Source: Alphaproteobacteria bacterium | GTDB taxonomy: Bacteria; Myxococcota_A; UBA796; GCA-2862545 | Direction of reading: 5' to 3' | Assembly (NCBI GenBank): GCA_020632955.1 | Contig: JACKEO010000014.1 | Span: forward strand, 72,374 to 136,373 | DNA length: 64,000 bases | Shown: positions 52,479 through 61,862 of the stretch, piece after piece | Layout: the number at the start of each line of letters is the position of its first letter | Position numbering within the stretch: the first letter of the stretch is position 1 | Translations under genes and position numbers: made by a program | Notes under the pieces: generated by a model | Told to the model about the DNA's origin: nothing | What the model saw: only the letters and a program-made list of their open reading frames with translations | The model's database searches: none

Positions 52479-53357
52479 CTAGCCCGGATCCGGCGCGATC
52501 GTCCCGGGATCCGCCACGGGCGGCTCGGGTGCGGCAGGAGGGGCGTCGGCGGGAGGATCCTCGCAGCGGGACGCGCGGGTGAACTGCACGAAGCTGTCGA
52601 CCTGGGCGGTGGTGCCGAAGAAGCTGCCGATGGCCGAGAAGCGCTGCGCCTGGGGCAGCACGCCGGCGTCCACCTCGAAGCCGCGGACGTGGATCTCGCC
52701 GTCGTGCACCGAGCCGGTGAGCGGCCAGGTGCCGAGCGTCACGGTGCCGGGCAGCTCGAGGTCGAAGGCCGTGGCCACCGGACGGGCGCCCGGGAAGGTG
52801 TGGGCCGAGACCACCCGGCCGCGGCCGAAGCCCTCGAAGACGGCGTCCTCGCGGAGCACCACGGCCTGGGCCTCGTCGTCCCAGATCAGGGTCTCCACCG
52901 ACGTGGACTGCAGGCGGGAGGCCCCGTCGGCGTCGCCCTCCTCGCCGCCGCGCGGCCGGGGACGTCGGAACGAGGGCATCTCCACCTCGTCCTTCAGCGG
53001 CCGGTCCTGGTCGTCCACCGCCACGATGGCGCCCTCCTTCACCTTCCCCCAGAAGGGGCGGATGAGCATCCAGGGTCGCTTGGGGGCGTCGAGCGTGTAG
53101 TGGAAGCGGGTCCACTGGTGGTCGACGAAGCGTGCGTCCACCTTCCCGTGCACGGTCTGGTCGCTGTCGCGGGCGCGCCCGAGCGCCGAGGCGCCGCTGT
53201 CGAGCTTCAGGCGCAGCGTGAGCTCGCCCTCGATCACCCAGCAGCCGTCGGGCCCGCGATCGAAGGCCCGCGCCGCCTGCACCCACGGATCGTAGTCGTC
53301 GAGGTCGAGTCCCTCGGGCGGGGCGGCCCACGCCAGGGTGGAGAGCAGCAGGATCAC
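52479..53357 (-). CDS. Exported hypothetical protein
   Basis: 292 residues. Short signal VILLLSTLAWA; then a beta-rich body with repeated WVIEGELTLRLKLDSG-type strands and a Pro/Ala-rich C-terminus. No family recognised. GTG 53357 overlaps the upstream gene stop (GTGA), so it is coupled to the gene at 53354-54157. Both look like envelope proteins upstream of rfbB. Confidence 0.7.
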   Translation of the reverse strand: MILLLSTLAWAAPPEGLDLDDYDPWVQAARAFDRGPDGCWVIEGELTLRLKLDSGASALGRARDSDQTVHGKVDARFVDHQWTRFHYTLDAPKRPWMLIRPFWGKVKEGAIVAVDDQDRPLKDEVEMPSFRRPRPRGGEEGDADGASRLQSTSVETLIWDDEAQAVVLREDAVFEGFGRGRVVSAHTFPGARPVATAFDLELPGTVTLGTWPLTGSVHDGEIHVRGFEVDAGVLPQAQRFSAIGSFFGTTAQVDSFVQFTRASRCEDPPADAPPAAPEPPVADPGTIAPDPG

Positions 53358-54157
53358 GGGATCCCCGGGGCGAGGTGGAGCAGGAGGTGCAGATCGACCA
53401 GCGGGCCGATGGCCGTGAGGCGGGTGGTGGAGCCCACGCCCACCTGCAGCTTGATGAGCGGGCCGAGGCGGGCGCGGAACGACAGGCTGCCGTGCACGTC
53501 GAGCTCGGTGACGCCCGGCGCCGGGCCTGCCGCGCGCGTGCCGGCCACGGCCCACACGGGCGTCGCGCCGGCCTGGAAGACCACGTGGTCGGCGTCCACG
53601 GTCATCGTGCCCTTGAAGCCCACCAGGAAGGCGTCGGGCAGGTTCGTGGTGCGGTTCGGGCTGCCGGTGCTGTCGCCGCGGAGCACGGGGCCCAGGCGCA
53701 GGCTCACGGGGCCCAGCCAGGGCCCCACGGTGCTGGACACCTCGGCGTCCCAGCCCTGCACGCCGCCCACCAGGCCCGCGGCGCCCGCGAGCGTCTCGCC
53801 GCTCCAGCGCAGGCCCTTCTGGGGCACCGTCCACCAGTGCACGGCGATCGTGCCGCCGAGGCGGGCGCCCGCATCCACCTGCTGGTCGGTGGCCAGCACG
53901 AGGCCCAGCTCGGGTCGCACGCCCACGCGGCTGCGGAGCAGGGTGCGCTGCGCCACCTCGGCCGCCTCCACCACCGAGTCCAGCTCGGGCACGCGGGGGA
54001 TCTCGTAGACCTCGGGGGCGGCGGGCGCCGGGGGCTCCGTGGGCGTGGAGCCCTCCTCGTCCTCCACCGGCTCGGGCTCGGCCGGGGCCTCCGGCGCCTC
54101 CTCCGGGGGAGGGTCCGAGGCGCCGAGCGCCGTGCCGAGGAGGAGGGCGAGCCACAT
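53354..54157 (-). CDS. Exported hypothetical protein with Pro/Glu linker
   Basis: 267 residues. Signal peptide (MWLALLLGTALGAS), then a Pro/Glu/Ala-rich linker (to about 50), a short helix and a C-terminal beta-rich domain with alternating hydrophobic residues, such as VHGSLSFRARLG and LHLLLHLAP, which would suit an outer-membrane beta-barrel. First gene of the 54157-51077 operon. ATG 54157. No family recognised. Confidence 0.68.
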   Translation of the reverse strand: MWLALLLGTALGASDPPPEEAPEAPAEPEPVEDEEGSTPTEPPAPAAPEVYEIPRVPELDSVVEAAEVAQRTLLRSRVGVRPELGLVLATDQQVDAGARLGGTIAVHWWTVPQKGLRWSGETLAGAAGLVGGVQGWDAEVSSTVGPWLGPVSLRLGPVLRGDSTGSPNRTTNLPDAFLVGFKGTMTVDADHVVFQAGATPVWAVAGTRAAGPAPGVTELDVHGSLSFRARLGPLIKLQVGVGSTTRLTAIGPLVDLHLLLHLAPGIP

Positions 54158-54261
54158 GGTGCAGGGACTAGCCCCACACCCGGCCCGTGCGCTCCCCGGG
54201 TGGCGGAACGTGGCAGGTGCGGCGACGGTGTTGTGGCATCGTCCCGTGTCGGGAGGCGTGG

Positions 54262-55413
54262 ATGGACGTGCAGGGGGATGCGGACGGGCAGCCGGAGCGC
54301 TGGGCGCTCGACGACTTCCTGGTGCGCGACGTGAGCGCGCTGCTGTGGGCTCGGGAGCAGGTGGAGGCGCAGCTCGTGCGCTTCCCGCCCCAGCTCGCCG
54401 CGCTCGGCTTCGTGGAGCTGGGCATCGACCACACGGGCATGGACCCCGGCGTGGACGGACAGATCCGGGAGAACCACGAGATGGCCTCCTCCATGATCCC
54501 GGACGACGCGGCCGACTCGCCCTTCGCCGAGCAGGTGGAGGCCTGGCGCGTGCAGCAGCAGGAGATGGCGGAGGGGTCGCTGTCGTGGCTGTGGGTGCAC
54601 CCCGAGACCCACGACCTGGCCACCGTGGAGCACGCCCGCGGCGCGGAGTGGATCTCGCTGCGGCGCTACCATGACGACGGCTCGCTGGTGCGCTCCCTGC
54701 GCCGTCCCGAAGGCGTCGAGCGGCTGCCCTCCGGCGTGGCCGCGGTCTTCCTGGGTGCGCGCCTGCCGCTGCTCTTCCACGCGGTGTCCTGGCTGGCCGG
54801 CGACACCTTCGCGCTGAACTTCTCGCCGCGCACGGGCCTGGGCGAGCACAACCAGGTGGTGGACGTCGACGACGCCGGGGAGCTCTGGCAGGCCCACCGC
54901 GCGTGGGCGACGGCGCGGCTCGGCGAGGGGGCCGTCGCCGTGCCCATGGACCTGGAGCTGGCCCTGGCGCTCGGCCGACGCACGCTCCACACGGCCAGCA
55001 CCTGCGCCGACGCGATGGGCGCGACCACGGGACGTGACCTGCTCGTGGGGCACGCCCTGGTCTACGCGGCGGTGGTGGGCGTGCTCTGGGCGGGCGGCCT
55101 GCACGTGGCCGTGGCCGCGGTGGTGGGCCTGCCCGCCACCTTCCTCGGCATGGCGGTGCTGGCCTGGGCCGGGGGCCTGTGGTCGTCGATCACCCTCGGG
55201 GGCGCCTTCCTCGCGAACCTGCTCCTGGCGCGCCAGCTCGATGCCGGCCTGCTCGTGCTCGCGGCGGCCGGGGTCGCGCTCGTGGGGTCGTGTGCCGTGG
55301 TGGCGCGCGCGATCCACCGCTCGGACGGGCCCGGGCGGCTGACCATCGTGGCGGCGCTGACCGAGCCGCGGCAGCTGCCGCCGGACGAGCTGCGGGTGCG
55401 CTACCGTGGGTGA
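54262..55413 (+). CDS. Hypothetical protein with C-terminal membrane helices
   Basis: 383 residues. The first 270 are soluble and acidic. Three to four hydrophobic segments follow (about 275-300, 302-322, 325-345, 345-360), then a short charged tail. No family recognised. ATG 54262 has GGGAGG upstream. Divergent from the 53354 gene with 104 bases between. Confidence 0.68.
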   Translation: MDVQGDADGQPERWALDDFLVRDVSALLWAREQVEAQLVRFPPQLAALGFVELGIDHTGMDPGVDGQIRENHEMASSMIPDDAADSPFAEQVEAWRVQQQEMAEGSLSWLWVHPETHDLATVEHARGAEWISLRRYHDDGSLVRSLRRPEGVERLPSGVAAVFLGARLPLLFHAVSWLAGDTFALNFSPRTGLGEHNQVVDVDDAGELWQAHRAWATARLGEGAVAVPMDLELALALGRRTLHTASTCADAMGATTGRDLLVGHALVYAAVVGVLWAGGLHVAVAAVVGLPATFLGMAVLAWAGGLWSSITLGGAFLANLLLARQLDAGLLVLAAAGVALVGSCAVVARAIHRSDGPGRLTIVAALTEPRQLPPDELRVRYRG

Positions 55414-55471
55414 CGCACGCTGATCCGTGGAGCGGATCCGGTGCTCCTGTGCAGCCCGGACCGAGGTCGCC

Positions 55472-56851
55472 ATGCTGCGTCGCCCCAGGCTGTCGTCCCT
55501 GCTCGCGCTGTGCTGCGGCGGCTGCGTCCCCGTCGTCGACACCGGGGCGGCGCCCTTGCTCGACCGCCCGCCGCCTCCTGCCGATCGGAGCCGTCCGGTG
55601 GCCGGCTGCACGGCCACGGCCCGGTGGTTTCTCGAGGAGGACGGCCTCGTGGGGGAGGAGGATCCGGGACGCGGGCTGTCGAGCGTGACCGTGGACCGCT
55701 TCGACACCCAGCAGCGGCTCTTCGCCCGCAGCCTCGACGGCGTGCGCGCGCCCTGGCCGGCCTACGAGGGCGATCGCGCGCCGCTCGCCACGTGGACCTT
55801 CGAGGGAGCCCCCGCCTGGCCCGCCGAACCCACGGAGGCCCACCAGCGTCAGCGTCGCTGGTGCGATCGGGTGGAGCCCGACCTGGGCGCCGATCTCGCC
55901 GAGCGCACCGCCGGCACGCTGGGGGACTGCTTCGCGCAGGCCGCGTGGACCCTGGAGGAGCTCGCGGAGGGCGGCGCGCTGCGTCGGCGGGACACCTGGA
56001 CGGGCGGGCCCGAGCCCCGGGGCAGCGTGCACCGCACCCTCTGGGATGCCGACGACCGCCTGCGCGTGGAGGGCGACGATCGCGACGCGGACGGGGTGAT
56101 CGACGAGGGCGTGGAGTGGGCCTGGACGGTGCGCACCGAGGAGCTGGAGCGGCTGGACGCCGGCTTCGCCACCGACCTGCGCGAGGGGGTGACGGTGCTC
56201 TGGGAGCGGGAGCGACGCACGGCCCTGGATGGCAGCACGCGGCTCGAGCGCCTGTGGTCGGGGCCTCGCGACCATGCGGTGGAGGAGGTGTGGGAGGTCT
56301 TCGAGGACGGGCTGCCCGTCGTCGAGGAGCACAGCACCGACGGCGAGACCACCTGGGTGGTGCACCGCACGTGGGAGGAGGGGCGCCTCGTCCTCCAGGA
56401 CACCGAGCACCGCGACGGGCAGGGCCGCATGCACCTGGAGCGGGAGGAGCGCGTGCGGGGAGGGAGGGGGGCGGAGATCTGGCGTCGGGGCACCCGCGCT
56501 CCGGGCGAGGCGATCGTGTGGACCGAGGAGGTGCACACCCGCCCCGTGGACGCGTCGCCCCAGGCCGAGCCCACCTGGGCGCTGCCTGCACCCTCGGTCG
56601 ACCTGCGTGGCCGGTACGAGGTGCGCGACGTGGACCCGGAAGGCACCGTGCGCGCCGTGGTGCGGGCCCAGGTGGCCCCGGGTGGGCCGGTGGAGGCCAC
56701 CGAGGCCTGGCTGCCCCAGCACGACGACTGGGATCGGCGGGTCGGCACCGTGTACTGGGTGCGGGAACGGCAGGGCGGCGGGTGGCTGGAGGGGTGGCTC
56801 GCGGTGGAGGAGGTCCAGTGGGCCTGCCCGGCGCAGCTCCCGCCGCGGTAG
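55472..56851 (+). CDS. Lipoprotein with YD-like repeat pattern
   Basis: 459 residues. Lipobox in LALCCGGC. The body has loosely repeated units rich in W, E, R and D (RLRVEGDDRDADGVIDEG, RLVLQDTEHRDGQGR), recalling YD/RHS-like beta repeats, but without a clear toxin domain. No function assigned. ATG 55472 follows GAGG. Ends in the convergent intergenic inverted repeat. Confidence 0.65.
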   Translation: MLRRPRLSSLLALCCGGCVPVVDTGAAPLLDRPPPPADRSRPVAGCTATARWFLEEDGLVGEEDPGRGLSSVTVDRFDTQQRLFARSLDGVRAPWPAYEGDRAPLATWTFEGAPAWPAEPTEAHQRQRRWCDRVEPDLGADLAERTAGTLGDCFAQAAWTLEELAEGGALRRRDTWTGGPEPRGSVHRTLWDADDRLRVEGDDRDADGVIDEGVEWAWTVRTEELERLDAGFATDLREGVTVLWERERRTALDGSTRLERLWSGPRDHAVEEVWEVFEDGLPVVEEHSTDGETTWVVHRTWEEGRLVLQDTEHRDGQGRMHLEREERVRGGRGAEIWRRGTRAPGEAIVWTEEVHTRPVDASPQAEPTWALPAPSVDLRGRYEVRDVDPEGTVRAVVRAQVAPGGPVEATEAWLPQHDDWDRRVGTVYWVRERQGGGWLEGWLAVEEVQWACPAQLPPR

Positions 56852-56868
56852 GCCTCATAGCGTCCCGC

Positions 56869-57007
56869 GCCTGACCTGATGGCATTCGCCGGCCCGACGC
56901 ACGCCGGTCCGTCGTCGGCGTCGCTCGACGTAGCGCGAGCTACGCCTTCGCTCCTTCTCCTCGGTCCGACGCGCGCCGGTCTCGGCTCGGTGCCGATCAG
57001 GTCAGGC
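56869..57007. repeat. Nested inverted repeat between convergent genes
   Basis: The outer arms GCCTGACCTGATGGCA (56869-56884) and TGCCGATCAGGTCAGGC (56991-57007) are near-complementary with one extra base. A central hairpin CGTAGC-gcga-GCTACG (56929-56944) sits between. The block also holds two similar copies of CCGACGCxCGCCGGT. It may be a mobile-type palindromic repeat or a complex terminator for both flanking genes. Confidence 0.6.
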
Positions 57008-57018
57008 GGGGGCCGCTA

Positions 57019-57750
57019 TCAGCGTCCCGACGCGCTGAAGTGCTGAAGGTCCCGAGCCCGCCGCCAGGTGCCGCCCCAGCCCCAGCCGATGGCGGCGAAG
57101 GCCTGCACCACGGGGCCGTCGGGCAGGATGAGGCCGGGTGCGTCGCTGCGCGTCAGCGCCCAGGCACGGCCTGCCTCCGGCGCCACGCGCAGCCCGTCAG
57201 GGGCCGCCGGGTCGGGTCGCACCCACGGGTTCCAGAGGGGGTTCAGGTCGAGCGCCCGTCCCGAGGCGTGCTCCGACCACACCTGGGTGCCCGCCACCTT
57301 GCGACAGTGGAAGGCCACCGTGTTGTTCGCGGCCATGCTCGCGTCGTCGTCGCCTCCGAAGGTCTCGGCGGGCTGCATCGACGGGATGGGGAAGCCGATC
57401 GCGAAGAGGCGCGCGAAGACGCCGAGGAGGTCGTCGGCCACGTCGCGGTGCACCACGAGGCGCCCCGTGGGCGTGCCGCCCGCGCCGTCGTGATGGGGCA
57501 GCTCGAGCACCACGAGGGCATCCAGCGGCACGGGGCAGTCCGGGGTCCACACCACGCCGGTCATCGCGGCGCGCTCGTCGGGTCGAAGGGGGCGCGCGGT
57601 GCCCGCGGGCGCGGCGTCGGGTGCCATGGGGAGGACCTCCTCGGGGGCCGGGGGCGCCTGGGCCGCCGCGCGCGGAGCCGGGTGCAGCGACAGCCCGCAC
57701 GCCACGGCGGGGCCGAGGAGGAGGGCACGGCGGCGGCGGGGGAAGGGCAT
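57019..57750 (-). CDS. D-alanyl-D-alanine carboxypeptidase family protein (M15)
   Basis: 243 residues. N-terminal FPRRRRALLLGPAVACG looks like a Tat-type signal. The zinc-peptidase segment includes FHCRKVAG, then SEHASGRALDLNP, the SxHxxGxAxD motif of M15 peptidases, and later a WGWGG stretch. Such enzymes trim peptidoglycan stem peptides or are related to VanY/endolysins. ATG 57750 is preferred because the upstream 22 codons lack character. Confidence 0.82.
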   Translation of the reverse strand: MPFPRRRRALLLGPAVACGLSLHPAPRAAAQAPPAPEEVLPMAPDAAPAGTARPLRPDERAAMTGVVWTPDCPVPLDALVVLELPHHDGAGGTPTGRLVVHRDVADDLLGVFARLFAIGFPIPSMQPAETFGGDDDASMAANNTVAFHCRKVAGTQVWSEHASGRALDLNPLWNPWVRPDPAAPDGLRVAPEAGRAWALTRSDAPGLILPDGPVVQAFAAIGWGWGGTWRRARDLQHFSASGR

Positions 57751-57827
57751 GGGCGGACAGGATCCCAGGACGGGCGTGGACGGTCGCCTCGTGGGTCCGT
57801 ATCGTGGCCCCTGCATGAGGAGGTGGG

Positions 57828-59516
57828 ATGTCGACCACGGGTGGACTCGCGGATCCGCGGGAGCTGCGGCGGGTGCTGGGCGGCGTGATGGCGGTCGCGC
57901 TCGCGGGCTGTGCCGTCGGGCCGGGCAAGGCCGCCGACACCGACAGCGACGTCACCGACGACACCTCCGACACCGGCTTCGACTCCGGGGACTCGGGCGC
58001 CGGCGACAGCGGGGACTCCGGCGACTCGGGCGTGGCCGACTCCGGCGACAGCGGGGACTCGGGCCCTGGCGACAGCGGGGACAGCGGAGACTCGGGCGTG
58101 GCCGACAGCGGGGACTCGGGCGTGGCCGACAGCGGGGACAGCGGGGACTCGGGCGTGGCCGACAGCGGGGACTCGGGGGTCGGCGACTCCGGGGACAGCG
58201 GCGACTCCGGGGTGGGTGGCGACAGCGGAGACTCCGGCGACTCCGCGGCGGCCTGCGCCGACGACCTCGACGCCTTCCCTGACGTGTCGGACACCGGGCA
58301 GTTCAACAGCCAGGACTGGAGTCCGTCCGAGGCGGTGGCGGCGAGCGGCTGCGACTGGCCTCCGGGCAACGACTACGTCGGGGCCACCTGCACCAGCGCG
58401 TCCTGGGATCCGCTGGCCGAGCTGAACCTCACCACCTCCCTGCCCAACCTCCTGCTCGTGGCCTCCTGGCCCTGGGGCAACACGGAGGAGGTCGGCCGAT
58501 CGGGCACGCCGTGCGCCGACGCCACCGATCCCTCCGCCTGCATGGCCTTCGCGCTCGACGAGAGCGGCGGTCTGGGCAGCACGCGCCTCATCAGCACGAG
58601 CGGCGACACCTACACGGTCTACGACACGCTCTCCGAGCTGCTTCCGCTGCTCGGCACCATCGACACCGCGCAGGAGGCCCTGCTGGTGGCCTGGTTCGCG
58701 GGCAAGGGCGACGCGGCCTGCTCCGACACGCGCTTCGCGGCCCGCCCTGACGGCGCGGACTGGGAGGTGGTCACCGTGAAGCTCACCCGCGACTGCACGC
58801 CCATCCTGGACTTCCGCGTGCGCAGCCGCGTGACGGCGGCGGGTGTGGTCACCGAGGACGCACGCCAGCTCTGGAGCGCCACGGGTGGCTGCATCGGTCG
58901 CAGGCCGCCTGGGCTGCGCCCGGTGGCCGATGACGCGTGTGGCGTGGGGGAGCTGCTCGCGCGCCACGCCGAGCTGGAGCACGCCAGCGTGGCCGCCTTC
59001 CACCAGATCCACGCCGAGCTCGAGGCGCTGGGCGCCCCCGCCGGGCTCCTCGCGGAGGTCCGACGTGCGGCGCGGGACGAGCGCCGGCACGCCCGTCAGG
59101 TGGGCCGTCTGGCCCGACGCCACGGCGGGACCCCCCGCCCCAGCCGGGTGGACCCCACGCCGCTGCGCGACGCCGAGGCCCTCGCGATCGACAACGTGCG
59201 CGAGGGCTGTGTCGGCGAGACCTGGGGGGCGCTGGTGGGCCTGTGGCAGGCCGAGCACGCCAGCGATCCCGCGGTGGCGGCCACGATGGCGCGCGTGGCG
59301 GCCGACGAGGTGCGGCACGCCGCGCTCTCGTGGCGCATCCACGGCTGGCTGCTCCCCCGGCTCACGCCGGCGGCGCGGGCGCGGGTGGCGGCGGCGCAGC
59401 AGGCGGCGGTGCGCGACCTGCCCGACGACGTGGAGGCCTGCGAGGTGCTCGGGCTGCCCGGGTCCGAGGCCGTGGCACGGCTGCGGGAGGGCGTGGTAGC
59501 AGCGCTGGCCGCCTGA
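57828..59516 (+). CDS. Ser-Asp stalk lipoprotein with ferritin-like di-iron domain
   Basis: 562 residues. Lipobox ALAGC (Cys28), then Asp/Thr and a (GDSGDS / GVADSGDSG) stalk, residues 52-139. Residues about 145-370 form a Cys-containing beta domain with WDPLAELNLTTS and GTPCADATD. The last 185 residues are a four-helix ferritin-like domain: E384, E418-x-x-H421, E464 and E494-x-x-H497, a complete di-iron ligand set. It would place a di-iron domain on a surface stalk. ATG 57828 follows GAGGAGG. Confidence 0.86.
   Translation: MSTTGGLADPRELRRVLGGVMAVALAGCAVGPGKAADTDSDVTDDTSDTGFDSGDSGAGDSGDSGDSGVADSGDSGDSGPGDSGDSGDSGVADSGDSGVADSGDSGDSGVADSGDSGVGDSGDSGDSGVGGDSGDSGDSAAACADDLDAFPDVSDTGQFNSQDWSPSEAVAASGCDWPPGNDYVGATCTSASWDPLAELNLTTSLPNLLLVASWPWGNTEEVGRSGTPCADATDPSACMAFALDESGGLGSTRLISTSGDTYTVYDTLSELLPLLGTIDTAQEALLVAWFAGKGDAACSDTRFAARPDGADWEVVTVKLTRDCTPILDFRVRSRVTAAGVVTEDARQLWSATGGCIGRRPPGLRPVADDACGVGELLARHAELEHASVAAFHQIHAELEALGAPAGLLAEVRRAARDERRHARQVGRLARRHGGTPRPSRVDPTPLRDAEALAIDNVREGCVGETWGALVGLWQAEHASDPAVAATMARVAADEVRHAALSWRIHGWLLPRLTPAARARVAAAQQAAVRDLPDDVEACEVLGLPGSEAVARLREGVVAALAA
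57981..58244 (+). repeat. Degenerate Gly-Asp-Ser repeat in ferritin-like lipoprotein
   Basis: About 29 GDS-like units with interspersed GVA and GPG, encoding the stalk. Less uniform than the tract at 21589-22669. Confidence 0.85.
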
Positions 59517-59573
59517 GGCGGTGGTCGGTGTGCGTGGGTTGCGGCGGTCGAGCGGACGCTCGAGGGAGGGACC

Positions 59574-61049
59574 GTGCGTGTTCACCTGCTCGTGTTCGGC
59601 GTGGGTCTGGCCCTGGGCGCGTGCGAGCCGCCGCCCGAGATCGAGGGCGATCAGGCCGGCGAGTGCGACGACGGCGTCGACAACGACCAGGACGGCTTCA
59701 CCGACTGCGTCGATCGGGGCTGCTTCGCGTCGATCCCCTGCGACACCCCCGGGGACGAGACGGACTCGGGCATCGACACGGCCGACACCGCGAACCGCGG
59801 CAAGCCGTCCGACCGGGACGGTGACGGCACGCCCGACGAGCAGGACTGCCACCCCGAGGACCGGTCGGTGACGTGCCGGCTCACCTCGCTGTCGGCCGGC
59901 TTCGCGCACACCTGTGCCGTGTGGGACGGGCGCGTGCGCTGCTGGGGCGCCAACGACGAGGGGCAGCTCGGCCTGGGCCACACCCTGCCCATCGGCGACG
60001 ACGAGCTCCCCGCCACCGCGTCGGACGTGGACGTGGGGGGCGCCGCCGTCCAGGTGAGCGCCGGCTACAAGCACACCTGCGCGCTGCTCGCGAACGGCAA
60101 GGTCCGCTGCTGGGGCGACGGCAGCAAGGGCCAGCTCGGGCTGGGCTCCCACGACAGCATCGGCGACGACGAGACGCCCGCCACGGTCGGCACGGTGGAC
60201 CTCGGGGCGCGGGCGCTGTCGGTGGGCGCCGGCCGGCAGCACACCTGCGCGCTCATCGAGGGCGGCTTCGTGCGCTGCTGGGGCCTGGCCGACGTGGGCC
60301 AGACCGGGCGCGGCGACACCATGGAGACCGGCGGCGACTCCCTCCCGTCGGCCGCGTCGCCGCTGGCGCTCGGCGGCGCGGTGGCGGAGCTCGCGGTGGG
60401 GCTCGTCCACAACTGCGTCCGCTTCACCGACGGCACGGTGAACTGCTGGGGTCGGGGGTCCAGCGGTCGGCTGGGTCGCGGGCACGAGGACGCCATCGGC
60501 GACGACGAGACGCCGGCCACCGCGGGCCCCCTCGAGATCGGGCAGCGGGTGCTCCAGCTGTCGGCCGACGGCTCGCAGACCTGCGCCGTGCTCGAGAACC
60601 ACACCCTGCGCTGCTGGGGGAGCGGCCAGTACGGCCGGATCGGCTACGGCAACACCGACGACATCGGCGACGACGAGCTCCCCAGCGCGGCCGGCAACGC
60701 CGCAGGGCTGTCGGACGCCGTGGCCGTGGAGATGGGGGGCTACATGGGCATGGCCCTGCGCCTCGACGGCAGCGTGCGCACCTGGGGCCGGGGCACCGAC
60801 GGACGCCTCGGCTACGCCTCCGAAGACGACGTGGGCGACGACGAGGTCCCCGACGGCACCGTGCAGATCGGTGGCAGGGCGCGCCTGATCACCGCCGGAG
60901 AGCACCACATGTGCGTGGCGCTCCTGGACGCTGCCGAGACCGTCCGCTGCTGGGGACTGGGCGCCGACGGACGGCTCGGGCTCGGCAACGAGCTGAGCGT
61001 GGGCGACGACGAGATGCCGAGCGCGATGGCGGGGGTGTCGTACCGGTGA
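59574..61049 (+). CDS. RCC1-like beta-propeller lipoprotein
   Basis: 491 residues. Lipobox ALGAC, then a DCxDxD segment (GECDDGVDNDQDGFTDC) and Asp/Thr linker. From about 97 on there are seven RCC1-type repeats, each with HTCAV/L, RCWG, GQLGLG-like and IGDDExP segments (ANDEGQLGLGHTLPIGDDE and so on). RCC1 propellers bind proteins or lipids; here presumably a surface protein. GTG 59574 has GAGGG upstream. Confidence 0.9.
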   Translation: MRVHLLVFGVGLALGACEPPPEIEGDQAGECDDGVDNDQDGFTDCVDRGCFASIPCDTPGDETDSGIDTADTANRGKPSDRDGDGTPDEQDCHPEDRSVTCRLTSLSAGFAHTCAVWDGRVRCWGANDEGQLGLGHTLPIGDDELPATASDVDVGGAAVQVSAGYKHTCALLANGKVRCWGDGSKGQLGLGSHDSIGDDETPATVGTVDLGARALSVGAGRQHTCALIEGGFVRCWGLADVGQTGRGDTMETGGDSLPSAASPLALGGAVAELAVGLVHNCVRFTDGTVNCWGRGSSGRLGRGHEDAIGDDETPATAGPLEIGQRVLQLSADGSQTCAVLENHTLRCWGSGQYGRIGYGNTDDIGDDELPSAAGNAAGLSDAVAVEMGGYMGMALRLDGSVRTWGRGTDGRLGYASEDDVGDDEVPDGTVQIGGRARLITAGEHHMCVALLDAAETVRCWGLGADGRLGLGNELSVGDDEMPSAMAGVSYR

Positions 61050-61141
61050 GGCGGGGGCGCCTGATCGATCCTGTGCTCCCCCCGCCCTGCGGGTCCCGTC
61101 CCCACCGTGTACACCGGGGTCGGGAAGGGCGTGGAGGAGCG

Positions 61142-61729
61142 ATGCGCAGCTGGATGGGGCTGGCCCTGGTGGCCGCCTGCGGCACGAAGCCGGTCATCCC
61201 GTCGGGGGACGACGTGGGGGACACGGGCGGGAACGACACCGTCGACCCGGGTGACACCGTGGTGGAGACGGCCGACACGGGCGTGCCGGTGGACACCGAC
61301 GAGACCGACGTGGAGACCGACGTCCCGGTGCCGTCGTGGACGATCACGGGCAAGGCGCTGTGCGTCGACGGCCTGGACGACCTGGGCAACGTCATCCACG
61401 GGGAGCCGGCCGTGCCGCGCACCGTGCGCGTGATCCCCGGTCCCGGCATGTTCTGCCGTCCGCTCGGCGGCGGGTGCGAGCGCACCCAGGACTTCCTGAT
61501 CCCGCTGGCCGCCGTGGACGCCGACAGCGACGGCACGTTCTCGCTCACCTTCGAGGCGCCGTCGCTGGAGGGGCTCTACCTGTTCACCGACAGCACGGTG
61601 GCGAAGCCCCCCGGCAACTGCGGCAGCGGCTACCAGTTCACCGAGATCACCCTCGAGGAGCTGCAGTCCACGCAGGGCTTCGACGACATCGACGTCGACG
61701 TGTACAGCGTGTTCTTCCTGGGCGGCTGA
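61142..61729 (+). CDS. Hypothetical lipoprotein
   Basis: 195 residues. Signal MRSWMGLALVAAC, then an Asp/Thr/Val-rich linker (to about 60) and a C-terminal domain with a few cysteines (GKALCVDGLDD, GPGMFCRP, GNCGSGY) and beta strands. It may be a transthyretin-like or carboxypeptidase-regulatory-type domain, but the match is weak. ATG 61142 has GGAGGAG upstream. Confidence 0.72.
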   Translation: MRSWMGLALVAACGTKPVIPSGDDVGDTGGNDTVDPGDTVVETADTGVPVDTDETDVETDVPVPSWTITGKALCVDGLDDLGNVIHGEPAVPRTVRVIPGPGMFCRPLGGGCERTQDFLIPLAAVDADSDGTFSLTFEAPSLEGLYLFTDSTVAKPPGNCGSGYQFTEITLEELQSTQGFDDIDVDVYSVFFLGG

Positions 61730-61862
61730 CGCCGCAGCGGCGGCGCGGTCCCGCGTGCTCGTCTCCAGACAATCCCGCACGCAAGGTGGGTGAAAGCGGA
61801 CCGACCTGAGCGTTGGCTAGAGTGGCTGCCGCTCCGTGTCGGCCCGCCTCGCGAGGATCCCG

